A stretch of 64,000 nt of DNA from Diphasiastrum complanatum. Taxonomy: Eukaryota > Streptophyta > Lycopodiopsida > Lycopodiales > Lycopodiaceae. Shown here piece after piece: positions 35,664-45,218 of this stretch. Below the pieces are notes generated by a model. It was not told the origin of the DNA, ran no database searches, and worked only from the letters and a program-made list of their open reading frames with translations. The DNA lies in assembly GCA_029204225.1 (NCBI GenBank), contig CM055098.1:9217746-9281745 (forward strand). The letters run 5' to 3'. The position numbers and the translations under genes are program-made. Every line of letters begins with the position of its first letter. The stretch's first letter is position 1.

Positions 35664-37418
35664 ATGAATTCTCAGAGTAAAGCCGATCTTATCACAGACA
35701 AGCTGAATGGATCCAAATACTACTTGTGAAAATTTAAGATATGCTAATCGCCAATGAGTTGTGGGATGTTGTCACAGGTATAGAAGAGAAGTCTGAAGAC
35801 GACACAGTCGACTCATTTGGAAGTCGATTGGATGGCAAAGCTTTCGCGCTTATTATTTCAATATAGTAGACACTCAGATTGGCCACATGAAGCTCAAACT
35901 TTGAAACAAGTATGGGACATCCTGAGCTCACTATATGATGTGAAAGACATAACTTCTAAAGTACATCTACGAAGAAAATTCTTCACTCTCAAGATGTCAA
36001 ATGGTGATTTAATTCAAAATCACGTTAACCAGTTTAAGAATCTCTTACAGCATATGGCAGTTGTCGGATCAGTCATAAATGATCAAGATTCAATTATGAC
36101 ATTGCTTTCAAGCTTGCCATCTACATATGAGAATTGGGTGATGATCATATCGACACACTCAGATTTGACTCTTACCAGAGTTATCACTATGTTGCTGCAA
36201 GAAGATAATCGAAGAAGTCAAGATGTTTTGTCGACTTCATCATCTTAAGCTCTATATGTCAACAAAGGCTCAAAATGATAGAAGCATAGAAGCTCTAAGC
36301 AGTCCGCATTAAATCAAAAACTGACTCAAAGTCAAGAATAATTATCAAATCCACAGTTGAAGAAGAAGATGTTCAATAAGTATTGCAAGTGCACTAATCA
36401 TGAGATCCAAGATTGTAGGGTTCTCAAACCAAATATGCCAATAAGCAACCAGATCAACAAGCGAATGCAATCACAACACCTCCCGACGCCGACATGGATG
36501 AAGGAGTAGTTATGGTCAGAGACCGAAAAGCACTATTGGATATTTCTTGGTTTTTGGATTTTGGAGCTACTCAACATATGACCAATCATCGTGAGCATTT
36601 TCACTCCTATGCGCCTTACAATACAATAAGATACGTTCAACGATGATAGCACTCACACTATCGAAGGTGAAGGTACTGTGTGAGATTGAAATTCCAGCAT
36701 AATCAATTCAAAATACTATCACATGTTTTGTTTGTTCCTAAACTTTCTACAAATCTGGTATCAGTAAGTAGAATAACTGAACTAGGTCATAAGGTAGAGT
36801 TTGAGTCTGATCAATGCCGAATTATCGATAGGACAAGTAAGATCCTTGCACTCAACAGCATGGAAACTTATATAGATTGGCACATTGTTATTTTGATACT
36901 AGTCAAGCCTTGAAAACCTATGTTCTTGTCAATAAAGCATTATTATGACATCATCGATTAGGACACTTGAATCATACATCTGTTTCATACATGTCTAAAT
37001 GATCTCTAGCACTTGATCTCGACTATCCATCCGACAAAGTCGACCTCCTTGTTTGTCATAGTTGTATCCTTGGAAAGCAGACTAGGATTTACTTTAAATC
37101 GAGTCATAGTCATGTACAAAAAGATGTGTTAGAAATTGTTCATTGTTGCTAGATGCAAAGTATTTTATTACCTATATTGACGAATATTCAAGAAGAACTT
37201 TCAACAAGTTTCGACAATTCAAAGAGTTGCATGCAGAAAATCAAACTGGTAAAAGAATCAAAGCACTGAGGTCAGACAACGGGGGAGAATATATCTCTAC
37301 CAAATTCAAGGAGTATTGCCTTAACAATGGCACTTATATGCAGAACAGATGTCCTACTAAAGGTATCTCAAACAAAACACCATACGAAGGTTCCAAACCT
37401 TCTTTATCAAACTTATGA
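35664..37418 (+). pseudogene. Element E gag, protease and integrase, broken
   Basis: Gag starts MNSQSKADLITDKLNG at 35664. It continues with VWDILSSLYDVKDITSKVHL and LSSLPSTYENWVMIIST (35817-36248). A damaged knuckle (YCKCTNHEIQDC) lies near 36380. The protease site near 36550 reads SWFLDFGATQHMT, with DFG instead of DSG. LVSVSRITELGHKVEFESDQ (36680-36870), integrase FITYIDEYSRR and the second Asp in LRSDNGGEYISTKF (37143-37320) follow. Deletions remove the first integrase Asp segment and part of the core after NNGTYMQN. Stops and frameshifts are numerous. Confidence 0.85.
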
Positions 37419-37429
37419 GTTTTTGGATG

Positions 37430-39430
37430 TGTCGCTTATGCGCAAATTCCACATGATCTCAGAAAGAAGCTCGACTTCCAGAGTATCAGTTCCATTTTCA
37501 TCAGCTACACTACTTCAGATCAAGCTTATAAGCTGTATGATCTTGTCGAGTTAAAGATATTCACTAGCCGGGATGTCATCTTCATTGAAGATTAGTTTAT
37601 TGTCCTCAAAGGTAATGGAAAAGCCCATATAGTCGAATTTTTGGACTCTTCCAGAACATCGAACTTTCAAGTTTCAAATTTGACTATTCCTATTGAAGGT
37701 CCAAGCTTGTCTACTCCCAACGAACAACTTATCAAAGGCCTTCTTGAAGCTGAAGATGATGATGTTGCAATTCAGCAACTACAGCATGATGAAGATCAAC
37801 TTCAATCACCACCCAGAAGATCTACAAGAGTCAACAGACCACCTAACATGTATATCGACAAGTCTACAACTTACCTTGTTCAAGAGCCAACGACTGTCGA
37901 AGAGGCACTCAGTCAATTCGATTATGATCTCTAGAAAGATATGGATAAAGAGTATTCATCTCTTATCAAGAATCAGACTTGGACAATCATTGAATTACCT
38001 GCTAGCGGAAATGTAATTAATTGCAAATGGTTATTCAAAATCAAGTACAAGGCAGATGGAAGTATTGATCGAAGAAAGGCTCGATTTGTAGCTAGAGGTT
38101 TCTCTCATGTACAGAACATCGGCTACACTGAGACCTTCAGTCCAGTAGTTAAATATTCTTTTATTAGACTTCTATTATCACTTGTTGTTGCAACAGATTT
38201 AAAAATACATCAAATGGATGTACAAACAACATATCTTAATGGAGTTATCGAAGAGGACATTTCCATGGTGCAACCTGAAGATTACAATATCGAAGGTAAA
38301 CACAATCATGTGTGTAAACTCCATAAAGCACTTTATGGCTTGAAGCAATCCGCTCGAGCATGGTTTCAGAGGATCAATACTTTCCTTATTGATCACGGCT
38401 ACACACCAAGCTCTTCATATTCAAATGTATACTTCAAGTCATTGCAACATTTCTTTATCATTATCACTTTGTATGTGGACGACACATTGCTTTTTAGCAA
38501 TAGTAGCGATCTGATAAAGGAAGCTAAGATAATGCTATCTTCCAAATTCGACATGACCAATCTAGGCGAAGCTCATTATTGTCTAGGTATTCAAATCCAA
38601 AAATCAGAAAATAGAATTTGGTCTATATTTCTCAACAAAGATACATTCACAATGTCTTAATCAAATATAATCTAATGAATTGCAAATTAGTGCTCTCACC
38701 AATGGATCTAGGACTCAAGATGTCGAAGGACTAGTGTCCCTAAACAATCAAAGTGAAGGAGCAGATGCATGAGTATCCTTATCATTTGACAATAGGATCT
38801 CTTATGTACATGATGATTTGTCCCACATAGCTTTTGTAGTCAGTTCCTTGAGTCGGTATATGATCAATCCTGGTATAACACATTGGAAGGCTCTTATCAG
38901 AGTCATGAGATATCTTCGAGCTACTATGGACTTTTGCATTTGTTATGGAGGAGTCGACAATGACAAACTCAATATTCTCAGTGGTTTTTCAGATGCAAGT
39001 TGGCAGGAGATGTAGACACTCGTAAATCCACTTCAGGATTTATATTCTTCCTCAACAATTGCAAGCAAACTTGGATAGCTCTATCTTCCACTGAATCAGA
39101 GTATATCGCAGCCTCTAAACCTACAAAGGAAGCAATATGGTTGAGAAACTTACTTTCAGATATCAGTATGAATCAGTATGCTTTTACAATCCTGTTTTGT
39201 GATAATGAAAGTGCCATTGCTTTATCAACTAATCCCAGATTTTCTTCTAGGAGTAAACACATTGAGATTAAGTATCACTATGTCAGAAGCAAAGCTCTCG
39301 ACAAAGAGGTTCACTTGCAAACTGTCGAACGCAAGATATGATAGCAGACATTAATACTAAATCATTAAGCTTGGATGCACTCAAGAAATTTTGTGCAAAA
39401 CTAAGTTTGAAGGTCAAAGCATTCATGGAT
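37430..39430 (+). pseudogene. Element E linker, reverse transcriptase and RNase H, mostly open
   Basis: The linker frame 37641-37934 leads to a 239-residue open RT stretch (37941-38660). It has NQTWTIIELPASGNVINCKW, MDVQTTYLNGVIEEDISMVQ, LYGLKQSARAWFQRINTFL and the catalytic LYVDDTLLFSN. The thumb (38660-38820) is broken. RNase H (38818-39341) shows SDASW, IALSSTESEYIAAS and CDNESAIALSTNPRFSSRSK across one frameshift near 39000. The polyprotein end (FCAKLSLKVKAFMD) is at 39390-39430. Confidence 0.9.
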
Positions 39431-39449
39431 TTAGATTAGGGGAGAGTGT

Positions 39450-39770
39450 TCAGCACGGGAAAAATTGAAGAACCTATCAATGATGATTCTCCAGACAAAC
39501 ATTTATTCGAGATTTTATCTACAAATTTGCTATATTCTGATATTATTATTTATCTCAAAGATTAGATATATCCAAATGGCTGTGATTTGGAGAAAAAGAT
39601 AGTTTATCAAAGCATTACACTCAGAAGATGCTGGCGGACACTTTGTTTTAAAGAACACAATTAATAAGATATTGACTGCCAAGTATTGGTGACCAACAAT
39701 GTTCACAGTCCTTATCTGAAGAATTGAGACTTTGATCTGTTTTCCTGATTGTAACTGACATAAGTTTCTA
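39450..39770 (+). pseudogene. Ty3/gypsy integrase N-terminal scrap
   Basis: The plus strand reads DSPDKHLFEILS near 39490. Then EDAGGHFVLKNTINKILTAKYW is followed by a stop and PTMFT (39625-39705), the gypsy integrase zinc-binding segment (HxxxxGGHFxxxxTxxKILxxxYWWPTMF). Frames are broken and neither the catalytic core nor upstream RT is present. Confidence 0.65.
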
Positions 39771-40187
39771 ACGTGCTCTAAAACTATTCGTGTTCTTTAA
39801 CCATTAAATTGGACTTAAGTTGTTGAGGACTTCTGTTTAGAAACGAACAGTTCACGAATGCGATTAATTTATTGTTTGTACAACCGCGAATACATCGAAC
39901 ATTTCTCGACCCTCTGTTGACACCTTAATCAGCCAGAGTGTAGCACTGTTGTAGTACTCTGATAACAACTCATCTGTACAACGCGTTTCGTTCGATTTGA
40001 TACAGGCCAGATTGTTGTTCTGAAATTATTAACACGCACACCCCAAACATAAGTAATACCGGTTACTTTCTAATGTCTGTCGACAACCATAATAACGCTC
40101 GAAACCACTTGTCATAAATTGTACCAAATACATAACTTTCTAACGTTGTCCTTCGTGGGAACGACACTATTTACTAAAAAATCTATA
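39771..40187. other. Noncoding, nothing recognised
   Basis: No supported coding frame. It lies between the gypsy scrap and the truncated copia gag and may be gypsy LTR debris. Confidence 0.45.
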
Positions 40188-41230
40188 TTAACCTTGTTGG
40201 TATAGTACGACATGCTCCAAGAGAAAGGATCCCAAGGAAGCCATGAAAACTTGAGAAATTTTCTTGTAATGGATCAAAAAGTTTTGCTTCCCTCTCAATG
40301 ATGGATTCAATAATGGTGTCCTACCAACTCCAACTTGAGATCTTGCAACAAGGTGTGAGATCGATCTCATTAGCTCTACCAATCTCTCTCTAACTAGATC
40401 AAACTCTCATCCAAAGATGAAGCAAGGACAAATTTGGGCCACCTTCACTCAAGCACATGTAAAGCACTCAAAATATTCACAAAAGACTCAAATACAAGTG
40501 ATTTGTATGAAACTATGTGGCTATAAGATTGGCAAGCTTTTTCTTGAGGTTTTGGATGAAACAAGCTAGATGGGAGCCTATGTTGATGTGTCCAACCAGG
40601 TTGGGTTCCCTACCCACCTCACTTTGAAAGCTTATTACTTCATTAAGACACATCCAATTGAAGAACATGCATAAATCATTCACCAAAGTACATTCACATG
40701 TAAAGGAAACTCATGATGAAGAAAACTAAGTATAGAAAAGGCTTGCTCTCAATTAGAGAGAAAATACATGCATGAGCTCTTGGGTAGAGAGAGAAAGCAA
40801 CACAAGTGTGATGAGTAGAATCTCACAATCCATCCAAAAAACTTAGTGTAGAATCACTCTCTCCCTCTCTCAAGTAGAAATTCGAGGTCAAAGAGGTGTA
40901 GTCAACATCATTTTGATTAGACCCCTTGCATATCTCCTCCTAATTTGATTGGTTTAGTGACATACTTAAACCAATTTCATAGATCTTTCACTTTTGATTG
41001 GTCATATGACTTCATGACAACATGTAGGAAAGTGTCACTAGACCTCTACTATCATGCCATGTGTAAGAAGCCTAACCTACCTCGAGCTACATCACACACC
41101 AAAACTGGCCTAGAAAAGTCAAAGTACCCCCCAAACTCAAGATTAAGGCCTATTGACTATTCAAACTCTTCATAAATATACTAAAAAGATTATGGTTACC
41201 TTCCACACGTGGGAACATGCTTGAAACATG
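40188..41230 (-). mobile_element. Copia 5' end: LTR, leader and first codons of gag
   Basis: On the minus strand the gag start MASLGSFLLE (about 40243-40213) breaks off into unrelated sequence. Upstream of it, 40290-40560 matches the leaders at 23440-23620 and 59470-59720. From about 40640 to 41230 the sequence is LTR-like, with a TAGAGAGAGAAAGC tract, ATTGG blocks and CACACGTGGG near 41203. The primer site and the inner LTR end appear deleted. It is the 5' end of an element related to the one at 21.9-23.4 kb. Confidence 0.65.
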
Positions 41231-42055
41231 TGAGATTTCACTATGTACATGATATTGCAAAATATCAAGCTAGATTTTGCCTATTTCTCACATGGATCAC
41301 ATTTGTTACATATGTCAAAGTATACTTCGATGTTTAAAGAATAGGGGATCAAGAAGCTCAAAAAATTCAACCAAAAGTCTAAATTCTCAAAGAAAAAGGT
41401 CTTCTTAGATTTTGAACAACAAGCACTCAAGACACTATTCCAAAAGTTTCAACTTTCTAAAATTTGTCTTAAAGCGATAATATTTATACAATTTGAATCA
41501 ATCATACTTTACTTAAATCTTTCAAATCACACAAAACACACAAAAAAGAACAATATATACAACATGTTATAAAGACTCAATGAATGCTACCATCACCATC
41601 ACCCATTGTACTTTGTCTTCTTTAATTGTTTTGCTTATTATTTAATACTTGATTTTCTTAGTTTTTGGATGATACTTGACTCTTAAATAGATGGACAATT
41701 TTCAACCAATAATAATTATTTTCTATTTGAATGGTTCACTTATATCATATGAATATTTCAACATCGGGCTCGTTATTAAGAGTGAATTTTTATTATTGAT
41801 TAGGCCATTTCGAAATTGAAATGGTTATTGATTTGGCGTAGTCATAGGAGTACAAATCATATGAAAGTTTGGATATTTATCAACTTGGTGATATTATCTA
41901 GACTCAAGTCACTATTTGTAGATGTTAGTTTTTGAGACATTCGAAGGATGCTTCCATAATGCCATATGAACATTGGAGTTCTTCTCATCATAGTCAACAA
42001 TTGCAAAATTTCAAGAGTCAAGTTTGTGGTTTGTTATTCAACGATTAGATTAGGA
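41231..42055. other. Intergenic, nothing recognised
   Basis: Very AT-rich sequence with no coding frame or named repeat. Confidence 0.5.
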
Positions 42056-42215
42056 TGTTGTGGTTAGCATAGAGGATATGATTGTAAAAGGCTTTTTGCA
42101 AAGTTGTGGCTAGCATGGAGGATAAGATTGTCAAAGGCCTTTCAAAAAGTTGTGGCTAGCATGGAGAACATGATTGTGAAATGCGGCTAGCATTGAGAAC
42201 ATGATTGTAAAATGT
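42056..42215. repeat. Imperfect tandem repeat, unit about 46 bp
   Basis: Three to four copies of a unit beginning TTGTGGCTAGCATGGAG and continuing with an ATGATTGT segment, starting near 42057, 42105, 42151 and 42185. The last copies are shortened. No protein function is evident. Confidence 0.8.
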
Positions 42216-43090
42216 TGGTTGGAATGTTGATTGATTAGCCCATTTAATACTGAGGCTCAAAACAAGGTTGTTGAATTGAACGAGATCTCTTCCTTACATA
42301 ATACAACTCTATCAAGTGTATCCATAGACATCGAGGCTAGTTGTATAGTAGTCGAAGAAGAAATGGCTGAAGGTCTCTTCAAAGTGATGCATTGTTCTTT
42401 AGTTGTCTCTGACTTTTCTAGAGTTAATTTTTTGGATACTTTATTGAAATGATTCTTTGAAAGCTGATGTGTCTTGTTTAGGTGAGTTCAAGTTAAACTT
42501 TCGTTTTGTATTTTACATTTTGAACTGCAAAACTTGTTTATGCATTCTTCGACATGCATGATAATAGCTCCTAACAATCTACCAAATCACCTTGTCAATT
42601 TTATAATCTAGTATACTAGTGTTTTAAAATTTTGGTTTTCCTAGGGCAATTCTCTAAATAGATCAATTTTTGTCCAATTTAATAAGCTTAAGGGGGTGGA
42701 GAGAAAAGGTCGCCCTTTGAAGGCATTTCGCCCAAGAAGGGTGTCCGCCCAGCCTGAGGGCAGTAAGGGACCACGAAGATGGACCTTCCCTGCTATAATT
42801 TTAGGTTTTTTTTTAATGTTTTTTTTGTCGTAAATATTATTTTTAAACACTCCTTCCGGGCAAAAAGTGCTTGCAAAAAAAGTAAATTTTTTTTGCACGT
42901 GCATGTGAAAATTTTATAAAAAGAAAAGGAGACACAAACTCTGTGGAGGGAGGTGCTTCTCTTTCCTTCTGTAAAAAAGTTAAAACTGATCTTAGGGATG
43001 TGTAGAATACAGTTTGAAACCTGCCTTTAGAGTTACAAAGAGCTTTAGGATGATACTTTGCAAAAAATAAAAAAAAAAACACACAAAATA
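42216..43090. other. Upstream intergenic region of the glutaredoxin-like gene
   Basis: A 73-codon frame at 42231-42452 has no recognisable motif. The rest is AT-rich. TATAAAAA near 42914 is a possible TATA box, but it is about 610 bp from the start codon and unconfirmed. Confidence 0.4.
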
Positions 43091-43096
43091 TTTGAG

Positions 43097-43185
43097 GCGG
43101 GAAAATGGCGAAAATTTATTTGGGTTTCTGAGAATCTTATGTACATCAGCCCATCACCGTTGAATATTTCATCTGGACACGTGGC
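43097..43185 (+). promoter_or_regulatory. Candidate promoter motifs: E2F-like GGCGGGAAA and G-box/ABRE CACGTGGC
   Basis: GGCGGGAAA (about 43096-43104) matches the plant E2F consensus on its complementary strand. CACGTGGC (43178-43185) matches the ABA-responsive G-box core. They are 345-435 bp upstream of the glutaredoxin-like start codon. Both are short words that occur by chance, so this is a suggestion only. Confidence 0.3.
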
Positions 43186-43230
43186 TGGCATCTAAATGGA
43201 TGGGCTAAAGACCTCTCATCTAATGTTGCA

Positions 43231-43231
<1 letters not shown>

Positions 43232-43267
<36 letters not shown>

Positions 43268-43338
43268 TGAGAGAGAGAACAAAATGAAAGAGAGAAGAGG
43301 AAGAGGAAGAGGAAGAAGGGGGGAGAGAGAGAGAGAGA
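43232..43338. repeat. (GA)n tracts in the presumed 5' UTR
   Basis: Pure GA dinucleotides (43232-43261) are followed by GAGAGA and GAAGAG blocks to 43338. GA-rich 5' leaders are common in plant genes. The tract begins about 300 bp before the start codon. Confidence 0.85.
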
Positions 43339-43529
43339 CATGAAAATGTGGTTATGGAGGCAGCAAATCTAGGCCCTCATTCTGAGCCAGTTGAGGGCCT
43401 GGAAGATGATCTTCACTTTTCTGCACTAATTCCTCCTCCCCTTTACACAGAGTGAGTGCCCATCAAAGCATTGTAGGCCAAAATCAAGCAAAGGGAAGGG
43501 GGAAGGGAAAGGGAAAGATTTATTAAGCA

Positions 43530-45218
43530 ATGGGTTGTTCTTTATCAAGGGAGTTTGATGTAAATCCAGGAAACGGAAAGATGGTGAATAGGCTGTATGA
43601 TCAGCAGCATCCTGATGCCGCGGATGAGTATCACTTGGTGGCCCTTACTTCTAGCACTTATGGAATTTTGAAGCTGGATTCCCAGAAGCAGGTGGATGAG
43701 GCTTCCAAGGAGGCTGATCCAATGAAGGAAGTGTATGAGAGGATCAAGGATATTGATGAGCAGGGGGTTGCGGCACCGCCGCAGTCGTGGTCGGAGATGA
43801 GCAATGTGCTGGTTAAGCTGAAGGATGAAGCTCGGCGAACCACCACAGTGAAGGGGATGGTCCAGGCAGAGCCAGAGACAATCAATATGTGGGAGCTGAT
43901 GGAAGGTGTTGAGGAGGAACAGGTTTCAAAGGTAACAGCAGTGGATGTGCCACCGGTGGAGAGGCTGAGAGCGGGGCCACGACGCACGTTTGTGACGATT
44001 CACACGGTCGAGGAATTGGACAAAATTGAAAGCCCTAATTCCGATCCAGATCACTCAGCGCCTCGGGGCATGCATGAGGATCATTCAGGAGGTGAGGAAC
44101 ACGATGTGGCTCAAACTGCTTCCCCCTCAAACCCTAGGGTGTTGTCCATTCCGCAGTCTTTAGGGAATAATTCACCTGAGAATGCTTCAAAGGGTTCTGT
44201 GAATAATTCGAATAATTCACGTGCAAGTCCTTCCAAGGGTTCAGTGAAATCGTCGATCCTGAAAGCCTCCTTTCGTCGTGCCTCGCCGGCTGCAGCGGCC
44301 TCCCCGAGCAAGAACAAGCTAGCGCCAAGGTCAAGTGCAGATCACAGCTCCAAAAATGTCACTCGTCGAGACGTCTCAACTGAAAAAAGAATCCCCTCAG
44401 AGCTGCTTCCTGCAAAATCTGACCTGTTTGATCCGGAGTTTCTTGCTTCTTTTGAAGAAGCATTTGAGAAGCTGTCGTTGGATGACTGGCGTAGCGTGAG
44501 CCACGCTCGGGGTGCGATCGAGAGCACAGAAAAAGAACCAATTTTGTCGGCTGAGAAGAAGCAACCCAATTCTCTGACTAGAAAAGCAGTCCCTCTTCCC
44601 AATTCCCCCATGGATAAGAACAAAATACCTCAGGGTGATACGCCTCAGGCAAAAGCAAACCCATTCAATGTCGTGATTCCTAAACAAAATACACAGGGCT
44701 TCACGCCTGCTGCAAAAGTCAAAAAGGCAGTGCAAGATCCCCTGCAGCAATTTGAGAAAAGTTGCCCTCCGAACGGTGAGCAAAGTGTTGTGCTTTACTC
44801 AACAAGTTTGCGTGGAGTACGGAAAACCTTTGAAGATTGTCAGAACACAAGATCGATTATTCAAAGCTTTGGCATTCAATTCGATGAGCGAGATGTGTCG
44901 TTGCATTCGGAGTTCAAGCAAGAGCTAAAGGATTTAATGCAAAAAGCCGTGCCAGTGCCGAGAGTGTTCATTAAGGGCAGGTATATTGGTGAAGCTGAAG
45001 ATGTCTTGAAGCTGCACGAGAATGGGACACTGGAAAAGCTATTGGATGGGATCTCTCTTAATCCTTCCAAAAGTTCCTGTGATGGTTGTGGGGGATTTAG
45101 GTTCATTCCTTGCACTGATTGCAATGGGAGTTGCAAGATTGTTACCGAGGCAGGCAAAATTGCACGTTGTTCAGAGTGCAATGAAAATGGGCTGATCATG
45201 TGCCCTATCTGCTCTTAA
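43530..45218 (+). CDS. Glutaredoxin-like protein with C-terminal CxxC repeats, 562 aa
   Basis: One uninterrupted exon encodes 562 residues. The start MGCSLS has Gly2 and Cys3, a typical N-myristoylation and palmitoylation signal, so membrane attachment is likely. HLVALTSSTYGILKLD (about 35-50) is a conserved N-terminal block of this plant family, and residues 60-415 are Ser/Lys/Pro-rich linker. A glutaredoxin fold follows at 416-515, with SVVLYSTSLRGVRKTFEDC, FDERDVSLHSEFKQEL, VPVPRVFIKGRYIGEAEDV. The redox site is replaced by STSLRG, so it has no CxxC and is unlikely to be an oxidoreductase in the usual way. The last 46 residues carry four CxxC pairs (517/520, 528/531, 547/550, 558/561) that could bind zinc or a cluster. 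Plants have many such single-exon genes of uncertain function. The frame is intact, in contrast to the decayed elements around it. Confidence 0.93.
   Translation: MGCSLSREFDVNPGNGKMVNRLYDQQHPDAADEYHLVALTSSTYGILKLDSQKQVDEASKEADPMKEVYERIKDIDEQGVAAPPQSWSEMSNVLVKLKDEARRTTTVKGMVQAEPETINMWELMEGVEEEQVSKVTAVDVPPVERLRAGPRRTFVTIHTVEELDKIESPNSDPDHSAPRGMHEDHSGGEEHDVAQTASPSNPRVLSIPQSLGNNSPENASKGSVNNSNNSRASPSKGSVKSSILKASFRRASPAAAASPSKNKLAPRSSADHSSKNVTRRDVSTEKRIPSELLPAKSDLFDPEFLASFEEAFEKLSLDDWRSVSHARGAIESTEKEPILSAEKKQPNSLTRKAVPLPNSPMDKNKIPQGDTPQAKANPFNVVIPKQNTQGFTPAAKVKKAVQDPLQQFEKSCPPNGEQSVVLYSTSLRGVRKTFEDCQNTRSIIQSFGIQFDERDVSLHSEFKQELKDLMQKAVPVPRVFIKGRYIGEAEDVLKLHENGTLEKLLDGISLNPSKSSCDGCGGFRFIPCTDCNGSCKIVTEAGKIARCSECNENGLIMCPICS

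Larger units (their letters stand above)
34980..39447 (+). mobile_element. Ty1/copia element E (same family as D), 3' LTR lost
   Basis: The 5' LTR is partial (about 34980-35418), matches the reverse complement of the element D LTR and ends CCAACA. The primer site TGGTATCAGAGC follows at 35419-35430. The internal region keeps the order gag, protease, integrase, RT, RNase H. A purine tract AGGGGAGAG lies at 39438-39446. After TGTT at 39447 the sequence no longer resembles the LTR and instead reads as a gypsy fragment, so the 3' LTR is missing. Confidence 0.85.

Noticed and set aside
43658-43987. Minus-strand frames inside the glutaredoxin-like gene (also 44342-44783 and 44876-45199)
   Set aside because: Antisense shadows of a well-supported coding exon.
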